Shown: positions 13,117 to 35,646 of the stretch, one piece after another
Layout of the letters: each line of letters begins with the position of its first letter
Numbering within the stretch: position 1 is the first letter of the stretch
From: Oopsacas minuta
Lineage: Eukaryota > Porifera > Hexactinellida > Lyssacinosida > Leucopsacidae
Length of the DNA: 64,000 nucleotides
Assembly: GCA_024704765.1 (NCBI GenBank)
Contig: JAKMXF010000019.1
Location: 27,517-91,516 of the forward strand
Reading direction: 5' to 3'
Position numbers and translations under genes: made by a program
Notes under the pieces: generated by a model
Seen by the model: the letters and a program-made list of their open reading frames with translations, nothing else
Told to the model about the DNA's origin: nothing
Database searches by the model: none

Positions 13117-14647
13117 ATGGCAGAGAAGATAACAGACTCAGAAGGGAGAGAGGACTTGGTCTACATAAAGACAGAGGATGGTAGCTACAGAGGATGGAGG
13201 GTTGATTTGTTGATAGACCCCTTATCAAGCAAAATGGAAGAGAAATTCTTGTTATGTAGCAGTTGTAAAGGAATGTTGAGAGATGCTTGTTTCTATGAAG
13301 AAGGATTGAGGTGTGGTGTGTGCATTCCTGAGGGTGTAGCATGGCAACCAGTGAAGATGAATCGTGAAATAGTCTCCGATAAAATGGTAGTTTATTTGTT
13401 GTTATTTACAAGTGTTTGTTTGTGTTTACAGATGAATTATTTATTTGTAGATTAGTTGTCCCCTAAGGAAGAGAGGATGTGAATGGAGTGACACAGTGAG
13501 TACAGCAATACACCACCTGGAAGAATGTGAGTTCTTTCCTGTACTGTGTCCTCTGGGGTGTGTCTGTCTGGAAGGAGAGATGAAGGGGAAAGTTATGAAG
13601 CTGGAGAAGAGACGGATTCCAGAACATCAGAGAGACTCATGTCCCTTAAGAGAACTGGTGTGTGAATTCTGTCTGAATAAAGTGAAGGCCTGTGAGATGA
13701 ATCCTCATTTGGAAGTCTGTGAGCACTTTCCAGTTCCTTGTCCTAATAGATGTGTGATAGAAGGAGAGGAAGGGACCAGACAAGTTAAGAGAAGAGATGT
13801 TCCTGCCCATCTATCTAATGAATGTCCTCTACAAAAAGAAGAGTGTCCTTATTGGGTCTATGGGTGTAGAGAGGAAATAGAGAGGAAAGAGATGGATCTT
13901 CATGAAAGAGAATTCATGCATATTCACTACAGATTATCAATGACTGATATCAAACTGAAACAAATTGAATCATCCAAAGATCATAAACTTCTCGAAGACA
14001 AACTTGATACAGCAACCGAGAGAATAGCATTCGTAGAAAATGAAAATTTAATTTTGACCAAAAAGCTATCAAAAGTTAAACACATAGAAGAGAACCTGGA
14101 TACAGCAAATACCAAAATCGTGAATTTAGAGAAACAAATTTCTGGGAAGGATTCAGAACTGAAATCAATGAAAGAAGTCCTCTATTCTTATACACTTTTA
14201 CCTACAGGACAATTGGAATGGAAGATTGAAGGTGTTAAACAGAAGATAGAAAACAAAGAGTATACTTACAGTGATCCATTCTATGTAGGATTATACAAGT
14301 GTCAGGGGAATATTCAATGGAATTATGTTAATACAGGTAAAGTAGGTGTTTTCATTTATATTATGAAAGGAGGTTATGATGATAAACTACACTGGCCTAT
14401 CAGATACAAATATACGTTTATTCTACTCAATCACATTAACAGTAATAATAATTATGAATACACTAATCAAGTAACTAAGGAAGATTTGGAGAAATATCCT
14501 GAATGCTTCAAGAGACCTACTCAGATGGGCAATAGAAGTTTTGGAATTGCTTCATTCATTTCAAACACTGAAATATTAGAAGCTAAATATTGTAAAGAAG
14601 ACAGCATAACTCTTCTAATTAAAATAGAATTGTTACCATTTTTCTGA
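13117..14647 (+). CDS. TRAF-type zinc finger/MATH protein, copy C
   Basis: Exons are 13117-13386 and 13451-14647, giving 488 residues. The layout matches copy B (Cys-pair N-terminus, TRAF-type fingers, coil, MATH), but the coil lacks the duplicated 35-residue unit. The fingers show regular Cys/His spacing (CPLKKRGCEW, HLEECEF, CPLRELVCEFC, CPYWVYGC). The MATH frame is intact and serves as reference for the frameshifts in A and E. The coil end (VNLEKQISGKDSELKSMKEV) is shared with copy D and differs from A and B. Confidence 0.85.
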
Positions 14648-14879
14648 CTTTATTTGTATTTTATAGATTGTATTGTTATGAATAATTATTTACTAACAAC
14701 TTTTAGCTTTTGTATGATAATAGACTAGGAGATGGAGCTGTTATAATGTGATATATCCTCTGTTGATGTTTCATTGCCAAACGAAATCAGTTTCCAATAG
14801 GTGTTAGAATACGCATGAATCACTACATAACTTGTACATCCAATTAATCAATACTTGGAATATATCAGTCAGGACTGAG

Positions 14880-15345
14880 ATTAATTAACCGAATTATTTG
14901 GGTGTTTAACACCTTTCTAAAATATCAGTTAACAGCTGTGATTATTCCTAAATATGATCAATTGTCAAGTAAAGATCCCAGGGTTTTCAACCGTGACGAA
15001 TGGCCCCCTTCAAGTCCTGACTCAAACCCTTGTGATTATTATTTGTGGGGAAGGCTAGAGACACTAGTAAACAATAGATTCCACATCAACAGTATTCCAG
15101 CAATAAAACGAGCGTTAAAGAAGGCTTGGTGTGAATTAGATCAGGATGAGGTCGCTAGGGCCTGCAAATGTTTTCTCTGCAGACTTATAGATTGTCTGAA
15201 GGCCGGAGGGAATAGATATGAAAACAAGTAGAGCCAAAATCTTTTCGTATATGATAGTTAGACATAATAGCATTTTCTTAACAAAATATTAGTCTAGAGT
15301 TACATAAGAATTTTGTTGCATTACTTTTGAGGCATCCTGTACTTT
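14880..15345 (+). mobile_element. Tc1/mariner-type transposase C-terminal fragment
   Basis: A 109-residue open frame (14902-15231) contains WPPSSPDSNPCDYYLWGRLE, the hallmark segment around the last catalytic Asp of Tc1/mariner transposases. The first two catalytic acidic residues and the DNA-binding domain are absent, so it cannot be active. TTTTGAGGCATCCTGTA near 15330-15343 may be the 3' terminus. A more damaged sister lies at 12230-12665. Confidence 0.75.
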
Positions 15346-15666
15346 GCTTGTCTAGTAAAATGTATGTCTGAGTTGCTTATAATTGTTTTGGTATGTATTT
15401 AGTCGGTAAGATTCACAAGTTTGTAATAATTCAATTGATTTGTTACTGAATTCAGTATTTATCAAACCTCTTACTCTTAAACTGTTACAATATATTCACT
15501 AATCTGGCTCATTCGTATTTTGGATCATTCCAGCTCCTACAGCCCAATCTTAAATATGGAATATCCAATTTCTTAACGACACAATTCGATTTGTCTGTTA
15601 TACGAACATTCTATGGAATGTCTGATGATGTCCGTATACTCAGCATCCAGTGTATTAGTATTAGTG

Positions 15667-15916
15667 CACTCCCTGGCCAAAAGTATTGGAACACCATACC
15701 ACTAATGACACATGTGGCATATGGAACTTTGTGAAAATATATGCATTGAATAGTCTGTGGATATATCAGAAAAGGCGATTGTAATGATAAAATGAATGAT
15801 AGAATTAAGTTCACAAATGTTTGAAACTATCTTCAGCCTATACAACTAAAGCAAATGCATATTTGTGCCAAGTGTCAATTGTGGCCGAGTGTTCCAATAC
15901 TTTTGGCCAGGGAGTG
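15667..15916. mobile_element. Tc1/mariner-like MITE inserted upstream of TRAF copy D
   Basis: The 250-base element has ~27-bp terminal inverted repeats: left CACTCCCTGGCCAAAAGTAT, right ATACTTTTGGCCAGGGAGTG. It splits a flank that is continuous before copies A, B and C (TTAGTATATCAGCTG). The right side shows TA; the left side reads TG, a one-base decay of the TA target duplication. It has no coding capacity. Confidence 0.9.
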
Positions 15917-16049
15917 TATATCAGCTGTTACTTAGTAATTAGCAGAACAAGATTCTTGTTTGTAACTGATAGCTATAGTATGTACATGTTCTATATATTA
16001 AGAATTAAGCTAATCATTCCTACTCAGTATTTGATTTGTATATTGTATA

Positions 16050-17709
16050 ATGGCAGAGAAGATAACAGACTCAGAAGGGAGAGAGGACTTGGTCTACATA
16101 AAGACAGAGGATGGTAGCTACAGGGGATGGAGGGTTGATTTGTTGATAGACAAGTTATCAAGCAAAATGGAAGAGAAATTCTTGTTATGTAGCAGTTGTA
16201 AAGGAATGTTAAGAGATGCTTGTCTCTATGAAGGAAATTTGAGGTGTGGTGTGTGCATTCCTGAGGGTGTAGCATGGCAACCAGTGAAGATGAATCGTGA
16301 AATAGTCTCCGATAAAATGGTAGTTTATTTGTTGTTATTTACAAGTGTTTGTTTGTGTTTACAGATGAATTATTTATTTGTAGATTAGTTGTCCCCTAAG
16401 GAAGAGAGGGTGTGTATGGAGTGACACAGTGAGTAAAGCAATACACCACCTGGAAGAATGTGAGTTCTTTCCTGTACTGTGTCCTCTGGGGTGTGTCTGT
16501 CTGGAAGGAGAGATGAAGGGGAAAGTTATGAAGCTGGAGAAGAGACGGATTGCAGAACATCAGAGAGACTCATGTCCCTTAAGAGAACTGGTGTGTGACT
16601 TCTGTCTGAATAAAGTGAAGGCCTGTGAGATGAATCCTCATTTGGAGGACTGTGAGCACTTTCCAGTTCCTTGTCCTAATGAATGTGTGATAGAAGGAGA
16701 GGAAGGTACCAGACAAGTTAAGAGAAGAGATGTTCCTGCCCATCTATCTAATGAATGTCCTCTACAAAAAGAAGAGTGTCCTTATTGGGTCTATGGGTGT
16801 AGAGAGGAAATAGAGAGGAAAGAGATGGATCTTCATGAAAGAGAATTCATGCACATTCACTACAGATTATCTATGACTGATATGAAACAGAAACAAGATG
16901 AAACATCTGAACTATTGCAAGGCAAACTTGATACAGCAACCGAGAGAATAGCATTCATAGAAAATGAAAATGAAAGTAAGAGCAAAGAGCTATTAACATT
17001 GAAACAGAATCAAATTGAAACGAATGATCAACTGGATAGAGCAACTAAGAAGATTGCTTTCCTACAAAATGAAAATGAAAGTAAGAGCAAAGAGCTATTG
17101 ACATTGAAACAGAATCAAATTGAAACATCTGAAGATAATAGACTACTGGCAGAGAAACTGGAAAAAGCAAATACCAAAATCGTGAATTTAGAGAAACAAA
17201 TTTCTGGGAAGGATTCAGAACTGAAATCAATGAAAGAAGTCCTCTATTCTCATACATCTCTACCTACAGGACAATTGGAATGGAAGATTGAAGGTGTTAA
17301 ACAGAAGATAGAGAACGAAGAGGATACTTACAGTGATCTATTCTATGTAGGATTATACAAGTGTCAAGGGTATATTCAATGGAATTGTTTGGATACAGAT
17401 GAAGTAGGTATTTTCATTTATATTATGAAAGGAGATTATGATGATAAACTACACTGGCCTATCAGATACAAATATACGTTAATTCTACTCAATCACATTA
17501 ACAGTAATAATAATTATGAAATCACTGGTCATGTAACTAAGGAAGGTTTGGAGAAATATCCCGATATCTTCAAGAGACCTACTCAGCTGAGAAATAGAGG
17601 TTTTGGAATTCATTCATCCATTTCAAACACTAAAATATTAAAAGCTAAATATTGTAAAGAAGACAGCATAACTCTTCTAATTAAAATAGAATTGTTACCA
17701 TTTTTCTGA
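16050..17709 (+). CDS. TRAF-type zinc finger/MATH protein, copy D
   Basis: Exons are 16050-16319 and 16384-17709, giving 531 residues, the same length as copy B. Domains: Cys-pair N-terminus, TRAF-type fingers, coiled coil with two 35-residue units, MATH domain. The front of the coil is B-like while the rear (VNLEKQISGKDSELKSMKEV) is C-like, so the gene is a mosaic. Its MATH domain is the most divergent of the tandem copies (for example an ITGHVTKEGLEKYPDIF stretch). Similarity to the other units stops near 17880, the right edge of the tandem block. Confidence 0.85.
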
Positions 17710-18628
17710 TCTTATTTGTATTTTTGTTTACTTATTATTCTTATTTATCTTTCACTCAATGTTTATCAGAACAAGAGTTTATTTGTATTTTATAGATTGT
17801 ATTGTTATGAATAACTATTTACTAACAACTTTTAGCTTTTGTATGATAATAGACTAGGAGATGGAGCTGTTATAATGTGACAGTCTCAGCTTACACATAT
17901 TGGGTAAGCCCTCAAATCTGAAGTCGACACATTAGGAAGAGGTGGTCCGATTATCTAGCACACTCAGGGGGGGGTGCAAATGCCCCCTTGGCTTTGTCAC
18001 CTCCTTCCCTCCTAGACCACCACTTGCTGCGAGATGCTTTATTAAAACCACAGATATAATAGACTCAAATATGTAATATGAAAGATCAGTAATTTAATTA
18101 TCCGTAGATAGCACAACAAGCTACATACAGGAGTATATATAGAAATCTTACAAAGTTAATATTAGCTAATGACTACAGAGTGTCTAATAACGTGTGTGTA
18201 AAAGCGCGTGTTACTATAAATGGATAAGATACAGGGATAAATGGGGCATTGCATCTTTATGACGTCACTGGTTTATTGCTTCTTGAATTCTATAAGAAAG
18301 AGAGTTTGGTTAACACAGGGGGCCTAGATAAACCTTTGAAGGGGTCCACGGATGAAAAGGTTGGAAACCGCTGTGTTAATGCATAGCTATGCAGTCGAAT
18401 AGTAGCCGGGGTGATTATTCATATTTTAGCACCCTTGGACTGGGAACATAATATATACATGAATATATTCACCAACTCCCCTAATGTGCTTCTGTAAGGT
18501 GTTATATCCCAGTTTCCATGGTTACCTCGTTGGTATTTAGCTACTATTCGAGAGGCTTTATACGTATGATTAAACATATTTTGACACATTTTTAGGTGTC
18601 AAAATACAGATTTATGATACTAACCTTG
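17710..18628. other. Intergenic region between TRAF copy D and MAGI 3' end
   Basis: The duplicated TRAF 3' flank extends to about 17880. Beyond it is a word (CCCTCAAATCTGA with nearby GACACATT) that recurs near 18865-18905, 47490-47530 and 55545-55590, so it is a dispersed repeat. Near 18315-18378 a GTCCACGGATGAAAAGGTTG word resembles hAT-type MITE ends. Tail-to-tail spacing of two genes; no gene seen. Confidence 0.5.
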
Positions 18629-29909
<11,281 letters not shown>

Positions 29910-31828
29910 CGAAGCTTTGTGGAGAAGTTATCAAATATGAAACCAAAATATAATAGTTCAGAGAGGGGTACTCGGTAAATTGGTTAGCTAATACCCATAT
30001 TTCGGGTCCCTGGGAGAACATTCCCCTCTTGACAGCCCGTAAACATTCACTAAAGGAGTGTATCACGTCCCGGATTAAAGTAATCGACGAATATCACAAT
30101 TCCCCTTCAATGGAGGCATTTTACTATCAGGATAAGACATCCTTGGAAGAATAACGTCGAAAATGTGTGTACAGAATCCCCGTGTTCTTATATCCTGCAT
30201 CTCCTGTAGTTTATACATTAGATGTCGGTTATAAGAACACTAAGTCCAGTTGCCGACGGTGTTCTTATAACCGACATCCACTGAATTCTAACTATAAGCT
30301 CTTTAGCGTAAAATTGCTATTTTGTATAGAAAACCATTTGTAATTATGGAATGTAATAGGCTGGTTATAAACACCTCAAGGTTTAGAGAGAAAGGCATAG
30401 CACAATCTTTCTCATAATTGAGCGGGAAAGTGTCGCGAGGCCGGTATCTATCCATTAGGAAATATAATTAGATCTAGCATATTCGTGTTGAGTTCACAGC
30501 GGGACAATTACTCACAAACTTCCAGAAGAAGCATGACTATATGGGAAATGTTAGGCTTTTGTTCTCTTAAATAAATGAGGGAAACAATTGTATAATTAGC
30601 ATAGGAATGAAGGGAAACAGTTACAATATCTGAGATTCAATAGTCTAGTGCTTTATAAGGCTGTAAGAAGAAGCATACAATAACAACATATAACGAGCTA
30701 GACTAGATATACCACAAGGAAACATGGCGACAATGAGAGTGTCTTTTGTTTATAAACCATGGATATCACAAGTTATTGAGATGTTGAATTTGAGGCTTTA
30801 TGAGTAAATAAGATCCTCAACGAAGCTTAGAGGTTTTTATGCGGAGAATAAAATGAAAATTTGTAGTAGCGTAGTTGCATACATGCAAAACTCTAGAGAT
30901 CAGTAATTCACAACGCATAGGGAGTTATGCATTAAGTTATAATTCAACAAATAGCTTATACAAAGCTCAGCTAATACTGTAGTACAGTTTTTGTGTATTA
31001 GCTTTTCTATCTTCTAGGAAAGGTCATTTTCGGAATAATGAAAAGTCACCTTTCCAAATGAGGGTATGGTGTTTTTGTATTGCAAAAAAACTGTACTATA
31101 CTAGAGCTTAGCTAAGCTATAAGGAATCTCATAATTCAAAGCTCAAGGGGCAACGTAAGAAATGTATGTTTTGACTTTGAGTCAAGAAATTTGACTATAA
31201 GTACATGTACGTACTATTGGAGGGGGTTTTGGTATAAAGTGAGACCTGAGCCTGCGTTGTGCAATCTTTTACCTTATATGATATCATTAGCTGAAGTCTC
31301 CTCCGGAGGACACGAATATACGCTGGAACAACATCCAAGGCAAATTCACACAAGAACTAAAATAGTGTGTTAAGACAAGTGACTGATATACGTTGGAAGT
31401 AGCTAACCATCAATTACTGCAAATATTGTGTCTCAATAACATTGGATTTTATTTATTCAAATGAGATTCCTTTCGTTTCGATTTGAACAAAGAAAACATG
31501 AATAATTGCTTACAATACTAATTCTACTGATAATGTATTTATGTCTACAAGTTATTATCTCATAATTACGATAAATAAACAAATCATTAGCAGTTTAAAT
31601 AAACAAATATATTTCTATATTTATGATTAATACAATCAATAAACACAGCAGAATCTGTTTAATGACAGATTAGACATTTCCCTGAGAGTTTAATTATTTT
31701 GTTATATTATTAATAATACAAATAACAGCTAAGTAATATTTACAGAATTCTTATAATCATAGCAATGCTATGAATGAGCAAATAAGTATACAAACACTAA
31801 ATATCTTTTCAAGTTATATACTATACTT
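29910..31828. other. Intergenic region between MAGI 5' end and the E2/U-box gene
   Basis: About 1.9 kb upstream of MAGI with no convincing gene. It includes a MITE-like inverted repeat at about 30213-30290 (GTCGGTTATAAGAACAC and its complement) and a hairpin-like pair around 30976-31100 (TACAGTTTTTGTGTATTAGC and AAAAAACTGTACTATACT). MAGI promoter elements probably lie here but none was recognised. Confidence 0.5.
30213..30290. mobile_element. Short MITE of the GGTTATAAGAACA family
   Basis: GTCGGTTATAAGAACAC is mirrored by GTGTTCTTATAACCGAC about 40 bases on, followed by ATCCACTGA. The same termini occur at 22960-22983, 51671-51733, 55803-55868 and 59166-59236. Confidence 0.7.
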
Positions 31829-34800
31829 TTACAACTGTCCACCCCTCTCGATCTCATCCTTGTACGTCTGAACGAATGACACCACAGCTTTGTTGGGCCT
31901 GAGGTCCTTCTCATCTAGCTCCTTATAGGAGTATGGGTCATAATTCTTACCGGTCCTCAGGTGCTCTAGAATGGCCTCCTTCTCGTATGTCTCCCCATCT
32001 GGGGTAATTACTGGGTCAACGAATAGATCAAGGGTCAAGGGACACACTAGGTGCTTAGGGTAATTAACTTGTACCTCTTGGTCACTCCCTAGTAAGTCAA
32101 TACGTACATCTCTCTTGGTCCTAACACGTGCATTAATATCTGCATGGTCAAATGCCTTTTGAAGGTACATGTCTCTATGACACCTCAGCTCTGTAGCTTT
32201 CACACTATCTAGCGGATCATCAGGCTCCGCATCTATCAGTAATCCGTACACGTGGTTGAAGATATCTCCTATCCTGACACCTGGTGCATAGAACCTATCA
32301 AGAATAGTATGACATATTCTACCAGCACTGTTTATATTACAGTGATATATAGGAGTAATGAATCTTATGTTTGGAGGCTTGGATGGGTAATCATCTTTGA
32401 ATTCTACAAACAGCTCAAAGGTTGCTTCCTTATAAGGAGTGCCATCCGGACCGGACATGATGATCCTCCAGAAGTCTACGCTCTCCTCACAGGGGAACAC
32501 TTCAAATGCTGGATGTGGATGAAGATTGATAGTAGGAGAGCTCTTGGAGAATTCTTTTCGTAAAATCTGTGTTTATATTGCAAGCTAGGTGTTTATTGAT
32601 GAGTGCACGTGCTAAACATTTCTGAGCTGTTTGTACGGGTAAGTTTAATTTATCAGGGAGTATGTGATCCAATTGGGTATCAATAGGTTCTGCTGCCTGA
32701 GCTTCAAGGTTGATATCCTCTCCTGTCACATAAGCAGGTATACAATTAAGACGACTGTTCATTGATAGCATAGGTTCTTCTTCAAATATGTTAAGGAGTT
32801 CTTTCGTGTCTGTTGGTTTGAAGGAGTATCCTCCTGTAGCTTTCGCTATAGCATGGGTATCTACTACTTCTTCACATAGAAGGACACAGTCCATCGTCAC
32901 TTGGCTATCAATTAGCAGCTGAGCAGCCTCATCAGCTGTTACAGTGGAGTTGTTATCATAACCATCTGTTAGACACAAGATCCTCTTTGAAACGTCATGT
33001 AACTCAGGGTGTCGTGACACGAATTTATTCATTCTTTGTACTGCGAAACGTATCGCGTTATAGACAGATGTACTGTTACCAGGCGGGAATGAAGTGAATT
33101 CGCTGTTGAAGGCTCTAAAATTTTCTGATATGGGATATTGTAGTTTAGAATCTGTAGCGAATAAAGTTAATCCAATCACGTGTTTCAGATCGTAAGCAGT
33201 AGTCCTATTGCAAAATGCTTCAAAAGCCTCCACAACAGAATGGAACTTAGCTTTCCCGTCGAGATAAGGGAAGGTCATTGAACCGCTGACATCTAGCACC
33301 ACCATAATGATCTCCACGGGATCTCGGGTGATACCCTCCATCCCATGACTCATAACATTTGTCAAGGTTTTCAACTTCCTGAAACAGACTGGAGGATTTT
33401 CTTTGATCTGTCTATCCATGTCATCAGCGTCGAATAAGATAGATACCCCTGTTGTCACCTGGAAGTATACATGTGGTTTGTTTGGGTCTTTAGATGTGTC
33501 GATGTAAACACCGATATGACCATCATCTGTTGTTATCATTGTTGATTTCCTGCATTGTGGCGCCTTCACATTTAGGGGTGCTTGTACACATAATACGGAG
33601 TACTTGTCGGTTTTCCTTTCAAGGTTTTTCCATTCTCCGGTGAGGTCTATCCCACAGGTAGGAGCAGCTGTACATCTCCAGACAACAGCCTCGTCAGTAA
33701 TAAATGATTTTACCATACGTTTATAGTTGTAGAGATATTGTATCATTGTTAGCTCTGTTGATTCATTAAGTATAGATTTCTCTACGTAATGATCCATCCC
33801 GTTATTATCACGGACCTTTACTGGATCTGTCATACGCTGATGGGTCTCTGAGCAGGTTAGAGGGTATTTGTCGTACTTTTCTGTGTTCTGGTGGCCTGGT
33901 TTCGCGTGGTCTATGAAGTATACCCAAAAATAGTTTGAATATTCCGTTACCTGACTCGTTTCTATGGTTACCGTTCCAGGCATATGCAATTTAGGGGTTT
34001 TAGGTTTGATAACTTTGAAAATTTGTACTAAACATTCCTGTATAGCAACACGATGAGGAAGAGATAGGGCCTCCCTCGTGAAGAGGAGATGGAGGGAATG
34101 AATCAATGGGGGACACCCTGTGATACCCCTGAGGTGTCCTAAGGTGTTAAAAGGTATACCATTCCTGACCTGTTCTTGTTCCACCATCCAATCAGATAGC
34201 GCGTAAAGACAACTGAAGAAGAAAGAGGCCCCGTATGAACTCTGTTCCTTGTACCATGTTGGTTTGCATTCAGAAATATTAAAATTCTTATCTTTTCCCA
34301 AACTCCAAAAGTGTTTATTTGGTCTTATCTCTAGCGCCACTTGGTTACCAATATTTAAGTCACTCAGAACCACATCATTAGAAGAATACACTAGCGTATC
34401 GTCTCGATACAATTGTATCAAATGTCCCGGTATGCCAGTCATGTCCTGTATCCGTTTAATCAGCTGATAATACGTTGCTATGCTACAGTCCGTTTGTATA
34501 CCTCTTGGTTCTAATCCACATTCCTTATTCCTAATTAGAATAGTATCATTCCCTCTACACAATGTATCTGCCTGTGTGTACCTTGCTATCTTATCACTAT
34601 AGCATATTAACCTAGGGATAGCATAGACCATTGGAATGTCTGGGTATTCCTCCAAGCACCAATCAGATAGCTTGCTGATATAAGATATAGGCCTTGTTGC
34701 TAATGGATACCCCTCACATGTGTATAGTTCTACGGTCAAATCGTCCCCTAACTCATTATGCTCCTGCATGCAGATACGGTTAACTAGATCACAGTACAGA

Positions 34801-35469
34801 GTTTGGTTCGTGTTAAGAGGGCCTATAGTTCTCTTATCCGGGGTCTGGGTGGTTAGCAGCATATACTGGATGTCTAATTTCTCCCTACGAGTTTGCATTC
34901 TGTAAGCTTTATCGTTCATTTCACTCAGATCAGGCTCGATCTGGCTTAGACTTGGCGCGAAATTATTTACCTAAAATGGGTTAATTCATAACGTCATAGG
35001 AACAGATTCTAGTATTTTCCTGCAGCATTGTATACCGTGCAAGTTGCCTTGTTGTATACAATAAAATTACATCACGTATGGAGGACTTAATAGATTGAAT
35101 CTTGTCATTTGAGATCCGCTATCAACAGACTATGATTTCCCCTGACTGTTCAGATGTTAACTATCTATTTCAAATATGGATTTGAGACCGCCACTACGTA
35201 TGCGTATAATTTGCAAATATGTTCTTAATAAATATGATACTTAGTTACGCACTCACCTTTCCTCCAAACATTTCAGTGAGCTTTCTAAGGAATCTCTTCG
35301 CCTCCAGCTTTGTCATACAGATATCCTCTGTTAACATATTTAAGTCAAAGTCCACCAGATCGTCCATATTCCTAGTACCGACGAGTTTAAATGTATCCTC
35401 GTATTTTTCTAGCCCCTGAGCCTCAAGGAATTCCTTTAGGCCAACACCTCCTTTAGTATTAGTTGCCAT
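31829..35469 (-). CDS. SAM-UBL-vWA-E2(UBC)-U-box fusion protein, with one frame break
   Basis: Exon 1 35469-35257 encodes a SAM domain (71 residues). Exon 2 34970-31829 encodes the rest, about 1,118 residues in all. In order: a possible first ubiquitin-like fold; a clear ubiquitin-like domain (IQDMTGIPGHLIQLYRDD, LSDLNIGNQVALEIRP); an alpha-rich middle; a vWA domain with intact MIDAS (DVSGSM near 631, LTDGYDN); a UBC/E2 domain (PSKPPNIRF, YHCNIN, and GRICHTIL with the catalytic Cys near 957); and a C-terminal U-box (VCPLTLDLFVDPVITPDGE). It would load ubiquitin and act as E2 and E3 in one chain. The frame changes by one base at the T4 run 32562-32566; one T fewer gives a continuous E2 (KEFSKSSPTINLHPHPAFEV). 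The HPN motif reads HCN. Paralogue lies head-to-head. Confidence 0.85.
32562..32566 (-). other. Frame break between vWA and E2 regions
   Basis: The upstream frame ends at 32502, but the E2 frame is already open from about 32575 on. Both frames overlap for ~60 bases, and continuity with the paralogue needs loss of one base around the AAAAT (minus ATTTT) run. An intron was considered: no good donor of the right phase exists nearby. Confidence 0.65.
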
Positions 35470-35646
35470 AGAATTGATAGAATAATTACAAATCGATGTA
35501 AATCACATTTAAATAGGATGGCCTAATACCTGGAACTTGATATGACGCTATATTTAGTGTATATGTCCTGTGGGAATACTCACATTACTCATCTCATATC
35601 TTTCTGAATAGTTAATACATTGAAATTAAATGTTATTCCTGCATTC
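35470..35646. promoter_or_regulatory. 177-bp bidirectional promoter region of the E2/U-box pair
   Basis: The two start codons (35469 minus, 35647 plus) are only 177 bases apart and the genes diverge. Both promoters must lie here or overlap, so co-regulation is likely. No specific factor site was identified. Confidence 0.5.

Larger units (their letters stand above)
14648..16049. other. Intergenic spacer between TRAF copies C and D
   Basis: It contains the shortened duplicated 3' flank of copy C, a transposase fragment (14880-15345), the conserved 5' flank, and a 250-bp MITE (15667-15916) that interrupts that flank. No independent gene was recognised. Confidence 0.6.

Noticed and set aside
14902-15231. 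Open frame taken as a possible active transposase
   Set aside because: Only the C-terminal third of a Tc1/mariner transposase is present, lacking two catalytic acidic residues and the DNA-binding part.
32560-32650. A short intron (GTACAAAC...ACACAG, 70 bases) as explanation of the frame break in the minus E2/U-box gene
   Set aside because: It would remove residues that align with the paralogue, and the donor is poor; a one-base indel is simpler.
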